NCBI GenBank assembly: GCA_964057225.1
Contig: OZ059897.1
Span: 7,378,001-7,442,000 of the forward strand
Direction: 5' to 3'
DNA length: 64,000 nucleotides
Origin: Auanema rhodensis
Taxonomy: Eukaryota; Nematoda; Chromadorea; Rhabditida; Rhabditidae
Under the pieces are notes generated by a model. It was not told where the DNA came from and searched no databases. It saw nothing but the letters and a program-made list of their open reading frames with translations. Shown one piece after another: positions 53,468-64,000 of the stretch (within the stretch, counting starts at the first letter, position 1; every line of letters begins with the position of its first letter). The position numbers and the translations under genes are program-made.

Positions 53468-55354
53468 ATGCCCAGGATTAATAATGTTGTATTGAATCCA
53501 ACTATTGTACAGAATGAATCGCTTGATGATTATGATTCTTTGGAAGTTGTAGACCCCTGTGCAATCTGCTTGGGACCGTAAGTACAATCAAATATTTATA
53601 TTCATTATGATTTTTTTTATAGTCTTGTGGAGTCAGCATGTGTTAAAGGTTGTGGACATATTTTCTGCTATTCTTGTATCCGAAAATGGATGCAACGCAA
53701 AAATTTATGCCCTTTTTGCCAGAGTCCGATATCATATATTGTTCAATATTCTGGCGAAACAAAGGAGCCGCAAGTGTAATAGTTTAAAATCGAAAGCTTT
53801 TTAATATTAGTTATTTAAGAAAACCTTTAAATGTTATTCACAAAGAAATACAAGCTGAAGTTTCTAGAGATAGATGTAATAAAATGCCTCTGGATACTGA
53901 AAAAGACATTATTACGCGAAGAATGGATGAACTGGAAAAGGATCTTGAAGATCTCAGAAAAGACATGTACTTTTTAAATGTTTAGTTCACATATCTTATA
54001 CCTCTTCAGTGGTAGCTTCAATGATCGTAATAATTATAAGGAAATTGTGACGGAACGAACAATACTTCGGTCACTTATGCAACAAATATCGGGAAAAAGT
54101 TTGACCAGGTAGATATTATAAATCAATTTTAACTCAAATAGATATTTTTCAGAAATGAGTTGGTTAGTAATCTGTACTTTCGACGTTTAATTTACAAGTT
54201 AGACACTGAATGGTATGAAGTAGAAAGGGATGTTAATCCATTTAGAGTAATTGAGTCGTAATTTATACAGATCAAATATGAAACTCTAGATTACATTCAA
54301 CTTTGGGAATAAAATGTCAAAAGAAACCAGACTCAGATTATTAAGTTGGATAGAAAATGAACTTGTTGTTTTAAAGGTTTCGAACTATGTATGATGGTTG
54401 TTTGTTTTAAAATTTAAAATTTACTTATTCAGAAAGAGGTTGCTAAATCTTTGTTAGACATTTGCAATGAAAATTGTGTTTATTCTACGATGTTCCAAGT
54501 AAGATTCATTTAGACTTCTGAGAGTATCATTTCGAATTTGCAGAACTATTTGAAATCTCTTGATTTTTCTAAGCAATCTATCGAGTATTTCCAACGTGAA
54601 CTCAGTGATTTTGCGAATAGTCAATTAGCTATGAATGATTATTGGAATATTTGTGGGTATAGGTAACATCGTATCTCATTAAAGAAACATTTTTACTCGA
54701 TTTGTTTAGAATGTATGATGGAGTAATACCGCATGTAGGTGACTTTAGTATCAGTCGCTCAACAGGTATTTTTTTCGTAATATTTTAAATTATAACTTAA
54801 TATTACAGACATAATTATTCCTCTTATTGAACTAGATGACGATGATGAAGACAATGATCTAGATGATATAGAAGGCGAAGTACGTTTTTTTCTTTAAATT
54901 ATACTTATTTCAATCTGCTAGGTTGAAGAAATATCGTCAGATTCTGATGGTGAATCTTCTTTGTATATGAGACAAGCATGTCTTTTGAGAATCCCGAAAC
55001 GAAAGCATGAGTCAAATGTAAACTAAAGATTTATTATTGAAATAGTAAGATCAATGATTGTAGCATGTGGACCCAGAAGGTCTTGAAACAATACCAAACT
55101 TCGCTTCTACTTCATCAGAATCGGGAAATAACTCAGCTAGTATTTTAGGTAAAATTTAGTAAAAAGATATATGCAAATAATCTATTTATGTTTTTTTTAG
55201 GATTATTTAGTGGATGTGATCAAGAATTGGTAAGTGAATCTTAATAATAATATTGTTCAAAAGTAATATTCAGGATGTTAGAACTGATATGCCTACAAGT
55301 GAATCAGCCAGGGGTACTAGTATTAAACGTCGGAACTTGACTAAATATCCTTGA
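53468..55354 (+). CDS. TOPORS-like RING E3 ligase, first copy
   Basis: The N-terminal RING (about residues 29-72: CAICLGP, CVKGCGHIFCYSCIRKWM, CPFC) is placed as in TOPORS, close to the start. Next are a charged coiled region (RRMDELEKDLEDLRKDM), the TOPORS core (NLYFRRLIYKLDTEW and RLRLLSWIENELVVL) and DYWNICGYRMYDG. The C-terminal half has IIIPLIELDDDDEDND, a SUMO-interacting-motif-like sequence (hydrophobic core followed by acids), then acidic and Ser-rich tails. TOPORS proteins are nuclear dual ubiquitin and SUMO ligases. One intron choice near 54250 was settled by reading phase. Tandem with a second copy 631 bp downstream. Confidence 0.82.
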
Positions 55355-55985
55355 CTGTATAATAGCATTTAAGAATTATGAAATTGATTATCGATTAATT
55401 ATTCTTATATTTCGCTGGTATTTAACTTTCGAAAAAAAAAGTTTCGAAAGAAAACTTCTCTCATGCACGTTGTTTTTGTTGTTTCATATATGTAGAATTT
55501 ATTGTGCCAATAAGTCTGTTGCATTCCAGTTAATCGATGTCGATCATTTTTTAATACAATTATTTATAGAATATCTTTCAAAGTTATTAAAATTATAATA
55601 AAAAAATTTATATTTATTTTAAACTTAACTCTAATGCGGTAGTATGAACTGAATATAAGATATTAAGATGTATATCGCTTCATTTATAATAAGAAGAACA
55701 TACATTGCGCCAGCATCGGAATTAGCATGACGTAAACTGGCAGAAAAAGAGCTTATTTTTCATATTCTGCATAGTCTAATATCATTTATTTACTTTTTGA
55801 AGTTTATTTACGTACTTGGATTAGTCTATTCATACTAACTTTTTAATTTTTCAAACTTATTTTCATTTTTAGTCATAAAAGTCTTGTATAGGCCGTGCTC
55901 TACAAAGTAATGATTCAGTGTAATTTATAAATGGTACATACGCTCATCAATAATTTTCACTGTAATCGAAACCATTTCAGAATAT

Positions 55986-58324
55986 ATGGATATTATGGAA
56001 AATATGACAGAAAATATTATTGAACATGGTGGAGGAGATCAGACACTTAAAAATGAAAAATGCTCAGTTTGCTTGGGAACGTAAGAATTTATTCGAACTA
56101 AATTCTTAATAGCATCATTTTCAGTCTAGTTGAGCCAACAAGTTTAGAGAGCTGTGATCACACTTTTTGCTATGGTTGTATTCGTCGATGGCTCTTACAT
56201 TGTGAAGCGAATTCTTGTCCGTTATGTAAGAAGCCAATATCTATTTTATTGAAATTTGATCATGAAGAAGGAGAGCCTGCAACGTAAGTTACTATCATTT
56301 TATTAATCTATTTTAGCTTTTAAGATCGAAGATATCAATTGATGATCTCCAAAGAGAGTTATTGGATGAACGTACTGCAGCCAGGTGTAATGCTGTGCCA
56401 TTAACCAATGAGCGTTTTCTGATTACAAGACGTATTCATGAACTACGTGTGTATATTACTAGATTAGAAAAGTGAGAACTTATTGCTTTAGAATTTCAAC
56501 AATCTTATTCTTTTAGTGGCCAAGGTGGTCGAGCTGATTATCAAACTAGAGTATCCCAATTAACTGCTCTGAGATTGCTTACACAATCCATTGATGATAG
56601 AAGTATATCGAGGTAATATAAGCAAGTACTTTTTTCTCTAATTGTTGTTACAGAGGAGAATTAGTAAGTAATTCAAAATTTCGGGAAATTATATATTGTA
56701 TGGACGCCCCAGCGTATATTGTTGATCCTAATTCGAATCCTTTAAGGGTAGGCTTTCAAGTTACCGTGTGTATATCCGACAATTGTTTTCAGAGAAATTT
56801 TACTGTAACATATTGTCGTGAAACTCTTTTAGAAAGCCGTGGTAGAGTAATGCCATTCATTCGTAATGAACTTGGTGTTATAGCGAGTCTTTTGAAGCAT
56901 GATGTAAGTATTTTGATAATAAGAACTCAAATACTCTAATCTTTAATTCAGGCAAAATTAGCACTAAAATCTGCTTCTCGGCGAGAAACACTTGCGGAAG
57001 CAATTTTTAATCTTTGCGAACATTATCAAATTATGTCACCTCCATTCAAGGTGTGTATATTATGTTAGCTTTTTTCAATTATTGTTCTCAAAATAGTCTG
57101 CCTTGATCAAGCTCGGATTGGCGTCTGGTGTCACCGAACGATTTCAACATGAGCTCTTTGAATTTGCTAGTAGTCAATTGACCATTCAGCAATATTGGAA
57201 TATTGTAGGATATAAAGGTAAAGAAGTACGGGTTGTCAGTAGAAACAGAGGAAACAGAAACGGTAGGGACAATAATTCAGTTATGTATTTATTTTCGTTT
57301 TTGTTTAGGCGACATTCCTGTAGTAATTCTTGATGACTCTGAAATTCAAAATAATGATGAAGATGATATTCTTGTCATAGAGTCCGATCCTGAACAAGAT
57401 ATTTCTGATGTCGTATGTGTTTTTATATTTTTGTCATGCTGATTTAATGGCTTTTTAAGGTTGCCATAGATGTAGGTACAAACGAAGCTTTCTTCAGACC
57501 ACCTATTTCCGTAGATAGCTTTGGGCAAGATTTTATGCCTGAAAGAGTTATCGTAAGCTTTTATATCAGAAAATTTGTTTTAAACCCAAAGGAATTTCAG
57601 GGTAGATATCGCAACGACTGGCCCCACATCAGAGCCGCTAATCTTAACAAAGTATTAAAGAAATTTGTGAGCTTTAAAATAATTTTTTTTCAGACTACTG
57701 TTGTTTTGTCATCTGATGAGGACAGTAGTGATGAACAGTCTATTGAAAGAATGGATACATCTATTGATTCCGTATGCTTTTTGTCTTTACTAACATCTAA
57801 TGATTTTGTTTAAGATAATACCCGAAACAGAAAAACGACAATCAAGTGACTTAGATGCTACCTCTAATAGTGAATCTCTTGCGGATAACAAAGAAAAGGT
57901 TTGAGCTTTGTTTTTTTTTTTTAATTGTTTTTCTTCAGAATAAGAAAAAACACCATCGTAGTACGAAATATTATCAGAACAAATGCTCCAGGAGGATAAG
58001 CAAAAGTATAAAATCTGGAAGTATCAGGGAAATGAGAGAGTTAGTTGTTTTCTTGCTTCAATTTATTATATTGTTTTCTTTTTCAGATGGGTACGTTGGC
58101 TTCGTTCGGCAGGTGAAAGCTTGGCGAGAGAACTTGAAAACAAGCAGTATGATAAAGATCGTCATCGTGATCGTGAACGTGAACGTGAACGATTCCGTGA
58201 AAGACATCATGGATGGGATCGGGATCGTGAACCTGAACATGACTATCATCAAAATGAGGAAAATCAGTGTGGAAATAGGAAAAAGAAAGAATTTCTTACA
58301 GTTCCATGCCGTCCCAATAAATAG
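55986..58324 (+). CDS. TOPORS-like RING E3 ligase, second copy with RD/RE tail
   Basis: Same organisation as its neighbour. RING: CSVCLGT, CDHTFCYGCIRRWL, CPLCKKPI. TOPORS core: SKFREIIYCMDAPAYIVD and SRGRVMPFIRNELGVIASLL, the latter corresponding to the vertebrate LHRLVPWLKRELTVLFG block. Then comes a helical segment (ASSQLTIQQYWNIVGYK) and two SUMO-interacting-motif-like sequences (IPVVILDDSE; ILVIESDPEQD; a third at VVLSSDEDSSDE). It differs from the first copy by a C-terminal Arg-Asp/Arg-Glu repeat (DRERERERFRERHH), typical of nuclear RNA-processing or speckle-associated proteins and also found in vertebrate TOPORS. Exon borders near the 3' end are less certain. Confidence 0.83.
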
Positions 58325-59778
58325 TAATAGCTGTTATTGTTGTCCATATATGGAATGTATATGATAAACTAAGGGTATATTTTACATATTATTTTATACT
58401 AATGAATTATTGATTGATCTTTAGTCGAATATAAGTAGGACATAATATCAAGCAAACGTTTTTATTTCGAGAATGTTATACAAAAATTGTTATGAAGCTG
58501 AATATTTTGGTCTATAAACTTCGCTGAACCTCTTCCGAAATAATGCCTGCATTTTTTTTTCTGGCACTGTATAGCTACTTATTTTTATGATCATTCATTT
58601 TTTTATAAACAAATTACAGGATTGTGACGTCAAAGACAGAAGGAAGTGACGTGTGTCACATGGTCTGAACAGATGTCGTTACAACCTGGTGAATCATATA
58701 TTCGTACTTTTTAGGCTGACTACTGTTTATAAAGAAATAACGGTTTATAAGAGTTATATCTTTCATATAAATTCTTTATTATACCTGTATTAACGAAAGC
58801 CTCCACTTTTTTATTTTCCCATTTACCTCAGGCATATGTAAGTTAAACTAAGCCTCTGTATTGTTGTTTTATCATGAATCTCCTGACCAATATTCTACAG
58901 GTATACCTCAGCATCTCAGTAATTTTTTTAATCTTAAATTTCTTTGAACTTTTTTGATAATAAAACGATAACGCACACTTAGTTTTCGTGGTTACGACAT
59001 GTGACTAACCACATTGATACATGTTCTTCGTTTACTCGCAAGCTAACAGCTTCGCATCAAGTTGTCAAAGTGTTAATCATTACTTTGGTTTGGATAGTCT
59101 AGAAAACTGAACGATATAACAGAAACATCTGTTGTGGTACAATATGAGAGATCACGAGTGGATACTGCTGTTTTGCTAGTGTTCGTTTAGTTGTTACTTC
59201 TAGACTGCATTCTAACGAACAGAAACTACAACAATGTTAGGTAGTCACACGATGAAAGAAGAAAGACAGTAAAGAAAAAAAGAAAATAGAAGGGATTGCT
59301 GTTGGGTGAGAGAGACAAAGAAAAAGAGGGCGTCAGAGATATTACAGAACATCATCACAAGCTCTAGGGAAAACATCAAATCTACCGGTGGTTATGGCTT
59401 AATGCAGTTTTGTCCCTTGCTTCTCTTGTAGACTCACGCACACTTAAGACGTTGTTACTCTACTGTCCTCTGTATATGTCGTCCTGCACCTGCTGTGGTG
59501 TAATAATTATGCAGATCGAGGTCGATGCTGTTGTGAAAGGCGGCAGAAGCATCTTGCGTTGTATTTCCCTCCGCTGAGTCTTTGTCCAAATACGGCTTGA
59601 ATGGACGACGCGCCCGGCCTCATACTCACGCACGCGTCGACGTGCGAGCGGTCCAGTCAGCTGATACTCACTGCGTGTGCCGTTGCTGGGTTGCTCCTAC
59701 CCTCCATTCGCATTGCATTTATGCGGGTAAAGGCTCTGCCAATGGCTCTAGCAGTCCCAATCGACCCCTCGACCCCAA

Positions 59779-59788
59779 CAAGATGGCG
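59779..59788 (+). promoter_or_regulatory. YY1-like motif
   Basis: CAAGATGGCG matches the core of the YY1 consensus and lies in the GC-rich island upstream of lgg-1. Confidence 0.35.
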
Positions 59789-59841
59789 TCACTTGTATAT
59801 TTCCTTATACGTCTTTCATTCGCTTATATGATTCGCTGAAT

Positions 59842-59849
59842 TCACGTGA
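59842..59849. promoter_or_regulatory. CLEAR-type palindrome upstream of lgg-1
   Basis: TCACGTGA, followed by C, matches the TFEB/HLH-30 CLEAR core GTCACGTGAC at 9 of 10 positions. It is 0.7 kb upstream of the Atg8 homologue. Near-matches TCACATGA (about 59888) and TCACATGTG (about 60355) lie between it and the gene. In C. elegans HLH-30 activates autophagy genes including lgg-1. Confidence 0.5.
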
Positions 59850-60539
59850 CTTTGGACGCGCCTTCGTCACATCGTAGCCCATCCTCATCACATGATTTTA
59901 TGTGAAGTGTTTGCTGTCTCATTCATATTTAGTCGATCACTAAACCCGCATCGATATGTGCTTCTCTACTATACTAATTTTCACACTAAAATTACAGTTT
60001 CCTGGTTTTCAAAGTAACAGATAACTCTCATGTCACCCTTTTCAAATCCAAAATGTTATTGATAACGGAATGCTCGCTCTCGAACATTCTTTTTGTAAAT
60101 GGTTGTAATTTCAGCATTTTGAAGCCTTTCCCAATATTACTTTCACCTATCTTTATGATTCACTGCTGTCAATGATTATTTGTGGGAGGACGCCTCATTT
60201 GGCTATTAATATTATGATGGGGAGGGTATTACTTAGTGCTGTTGGGTCCTTGTGTCTCCGATTTCATAACAAATCGATTTCCGTCGATACGCTACGTCTC
60301 TAGCTGCCGCCCCTTCCAATCAGCTGATGTCTGCCGGTTTCTTGCGATGCCAGTCACATGTGCTCTTCTATTTGTTCCATTCGTGTTTGGGAGAACGTAT
60401 CACTTATGCAGCATCTATTGTCTAGTAGTCTAATAGTCTAGTAGTTACATGTTCGTCGTTCGTCGTATCGATCCTCTTATTTTTAATCTTTGTTAAAGAT
60501 TTGTAATTTTTATTTATTTTGTTATTACTTTCAGTCTAA

Positions 60540-61054
<515 letters not shown>

Positions 61055-62392
61055 CTGTATTTAATCACTTTTGTACATTGTTTTTTAATTTACCAATCTC
61101 CTACACTGTATAAAAAACTGCCATTTGTGGTAGACCCATAAAAATTGTAGGTTGTACCTTTTGTAAATACATTAACATCTCTCTATCGGACGGTTTTCTT
61201 TTGTGGTAATCGTTGTTCAGTCATGTAGGCGCTCGTTCTCACTCAGTATATTGACAACGATTTCAATGTAAATAGTAATGTTTCATAATTTGTATTGTAA
61301 TCAGTACCTCCGTCTTTAAATAAATCTCGAAAACCCATTTTTCGTCTGTCATCATTTCGTATTTTCTGCATTTATTGCCATTTCCTATGGTTGTATATGC
61401 ACGATTATTGATGTATGAGTTTCCAATTTTATGCAGAGTTGTTGTTGCCATTTACGCGGCAGATCAATAATGCCTGTGGTAGTGGGGTTTTGCTTGTTCA
61501 AGAGACGCCAGTATCTTTCGTTTACATGTATCAAAATACGCAATCCCTTGGCATATACGTAAATTGTCGTTGTCACATGACACTGTATCAGTATCGCTCA
61601 GTTATAGACCGTTGTGACGTTATTGATCACCCATATTTGCAACTCTTGTGAAATTCTTATTTTGATCCTTGGTAGTGGTGCTGCATCTTGATCTTTGGTT
61701 TTCGCGAATTATTTTTTTGAGGTTATAATTATGCTATGAGAATCAGCCTTAAGTATTGAGGGAGTGAGTGCATGATGTTTATTTAATGTCCACAATATGG
61801 CAGATTCAATTGAGTAGAATTCGTTACTGGCACTGTGAGCTAGAATTTTCTTTGTAAAATTTCACCTTTAACGATGACTCAATCTATTTTAGTTTTCACT
61901 TGTATTTTCATTTCGAAATACTCCAAATAGAAATGGTCGGCTATGAGGCTGTTTACTCAGTATTAGGCAGCTTGCTGGCAGGTTTTTGTTCTAAAAGAAC
62001 TGTGCTTTGAATATATAATATTATGCCAAGCAACGCATTATTATATATTTAATGCGTTGCAAATATTATTTTAATTTTCATTTCATTTGCTATATAATAT
62101 GTTTGCTATATATTATATTTAGTTTTCTTATCAATAACTATCTTAATAGCAAACTACTTGCCATTTTCATACTCTGTTTTTTTCTCAATTTTCTCCACCT
62201 TGTTCGATTTGGAGAAAACTCAATAGGAGTGTAGTTGTTGAATTTCTTGCAGGACTTGGTCTATTGATTGATTTCGCCTCTGTAGCGTCACGAGCGAACG
62301 CTTTCTACTCTTATTTGATTTTTATTATTCGAAATTACTTTTCTTTATTTTAAAAACTTTGTTTTTCTGTGTGAATAATTAAAGTATTTAGA
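61055..62392. other. 3' flank of lgg-1 and upstream region of the thioredoxin-like gene
   Basis: No gene seen. AATAAA at about 61318-61323 may be a distal polyadenylation signal. A TCACATGA sequence is at about 61574. A perfect-arm inverted repeat lies at 62030-62060. Confidence 0.6.
62030..62060. repeat. 11-bp perfect inverted repeat (hairpin)
   Basis: GCAACGCATTA and its exact complement TAATGCGTTGC are separated by a 9-bp AT spacer. It could form a cruciform or RNA stem-loop; it lies about 330 bp upstream of the thioredoxin-like gene. Confidence 0.75.
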
Positions 62393-63003
62393 ATGGCTTC
62401 CCTTTTTGAAGGAATTAGTCTTGTCAAGAGAAATGGTGAGAAACACGAGCCAAGCGTTTTGGCTGTAAGTTTACAATCTGAATTTGAAGAAAAAAGTTTT
62501 TTTCCTTAGGGCAAGGTTGTTGGAATCTATTTCTCTGCTCATTGGTGTCCACCATGCCGTGGATTCACCCCCATCTTGAAGGTATAACAACTTGAGTTGC
62601 TATTTTTCAGTACTTTGTTCTTCAGGATTTCTACGAGGAGGTTCATGACTCTGGTGATTTCGAAATCGTGTTCGTCTCTTTTGATCGCACTGAGAAGGAA
62701 CTTAATGATTACTTAACTGAAGCTCATGGTGACTGGTACCATGTTCCATTTGGATCTACCAAGATTAAGTAAGGATATGAACACCTATTTGTACACAAGA
62801 TTTTAAATGATTAGGGAGCTCTCGCAGAAGTTTAATGTCTCCGGAATTCCCGCCTTGATCGTCGTTAAGCCCGATGGATCGGTCATCACTACTGACGGAA
62901 GAGCTGTTGTTCAGGTATTTGTTTTACGGTATAGTTAGTCTAAACAATGCTTTCACAGTCAACCAGCCCATCTGCTTCTCTTACTAAATGGAAGTCTGCC
63001 TAA
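62393..63003 (+). CDS. nucleoredoxin/tryparedoxin-like thioredoxin
   Basis: Five exons encode about 145 residues. The start MASLFEGISLVKRNGEKH resembles C. elegans tryparedoxin-like proteins. The active site is SAHWCPPCRGFTP, with the CPPC typical of the nucleoredoxin/tryparedoxin class. IVFVSFDRTEKELNDYL and GDWYHVPFGS are also characteristic, as is the cis-proline loop SGIPALIVVKPDGS. The last exon ends TKWKSA. It likely acts as a cytosolic or nuclear thiol-disulphide reductase; the partner is unknown. All borders are GT-AG and the small introns are phase-consistent. Confidence 0.92.
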
Positions 63004-64000
63004 AGCAAAATAGTGCGCAACGTATTGCTGACTTATTTTTAAATATGTATTCATGGTGAAGCCGCTTTGAAATAAAGTAATGATTATTAGTCCAATTTAT
63101 TATTAATACCATTTGAACAATTTCTACTGTTTATGAAGAAGAGAAATAATGTTAACAAAGCTCCATGTTTATCCGAACTAGTTTTACTATACTAGACAGC
63201 AATATTGTTTGGGACTATCCGTTGCTATTGTATCTCTCAATCGTTCTGTCACTATGGTGATATTCGGTGTCAGATGGGACAAACAGACGAGCTTTTCAAC
63301 AGTAGTAACGATGATTCCTTCTATAGCTGAAAACTGTTCCAATTGAGAGTGCTGGCTTTAGCAGTTATGGCGCCAAACCGTTGATGTCATTGTTTGCCTT
63401 ATGTGATAACTAGTTTGCCAACGACCATCGACAAAGCTAATGGTTAATGAATGATCTGATGCCTTTCTAAGAGATAGTGAAGAAATTTCGGGGGTAAAAT
63501 AATTATCATACCATCAGTTGAACTTACATTCTTCAATCTATTGTTGTATAGTAACGTTTGTTGTTTCCCCTTTTTATCAGTTTACAGATGATTTTGACCT
63601 CGTAATGAGAGTACTATCTCTGTATTTGATAACCACATATTTTCATCAACGTTGGAAATTTATGTTCAACTTTGGTGTATTTGAAGCTTGCAACAAACAA
63701 CAATTTTGAATTCGTATCTGATTGGAAAGTTTGAAAATATCAAAAAATTTTGAATTCAAAAGTGTACAAAAAGATTTTACAATCGTACAAAGTGAAAACA
63801 TAAATTGTGGTTATATGGTTATGGATATGGTATCAGTATTCGTATTTAGTTATCAAATTGAAATCTAACTTCAAATTAAACGTAAGATTGCTTTTATGAA
63901 AATCTCCACATGACGCTTTGTCATGGTGCTGTCAATATAATGAGAAATATGAACTAGTTTTCAGACTGAGACTATCGCCGTTGGCGTAAAATACTAAACA
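63004..64000. other. right edge, no gene seen
   Basis: 3' flank of the thioredoxin-like gene (AATAAA at about 63072-63077), then AT-rich sequence. Small open frames (for example 63518-63709) have no splice or family support. Confidence 0.6.

Noticed and set aside
59582-59839. Two overlapping 76-85-codon ORFs in the GC-rich region upstream of lgg-1
   Set aside because: Both frames are open because the region is GC-rich and stop-poor. There are no splice signals or family motifs, so a promoter island is the simpler reading.

Overview
The window is nuclear DNA from a nematode. It is AT-rich, most introns are 40-60 bp, and several start codons sit just behind a strong 3' splice acceptor, as expected for spliced-leader trans-splicing. 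The gene content agrees: an Atg8 homologue nearly identical to C. elegans LGG-1, an SXP/RAL-2 secreted protein, and a microRNA cluster equivalent to C. elegans mir-42/43/44. The species cannot be named from this sequence.

Layout: 0.2-1.2 kb holds five microRNA hairpins. Four on the minus strand form a miR-35-family / miR-43 / miR-44 / miR-35-family cluster, and one miR-35-family hairpin lies on the plus strand. At 3.1-7.9 kb are two tandem minus-strand ZC4H2 zinc-finger genes, one diverged and one canonical, with an intron-containing tRNA-Tyr between them. At 9-17 kb a small unidentified minus-strand gene is spread over introns of up to 3.9 kb. 17-22.4 kb is a pyrimidine-rich gene desert. 22.4-30.3 kb is a block of secreted proteins: a GPI-type acetylcholinesterase, a cysteine-rich protein, an SXP/RAL-2 protein and a Gln/His-rich mini-protein. 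31-35 kb has an unidentified membrane-anchored protein and a probable peroxiredoxin-like-2 protein without the usual cysteines. 35-40 kb looks empty but carries a phase-consistent chain of small minus-strand exons that I could not identify.

42.8-52.1 kb is a same-strand run with 138-269 bp gaps (phosphoglucomutase, REXO1 exonuclease, acylglycerol kinase, LITAF-domain protein) that looks like a nematode operon. It converges on SSU72, the RNA polymerase II CTD phosphatase. 53.5-58.3 kb is a tandem pair of TOPORS-type RING ubiquitin/SUMO ligases. 60.5 kb is lgg-1 (Atg8/GABARAP), preceded by a GC-rich region with a TFEB/HLH-30-type palindrome. 62.4 kb is a nucleoredoxin/tryparedoxin-like gene.

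The microRNA cluster and the hidden small-exon genes are the most interesting parts. Exon structures were assembled by eye from splice signals and reading phase, with no transcript data.
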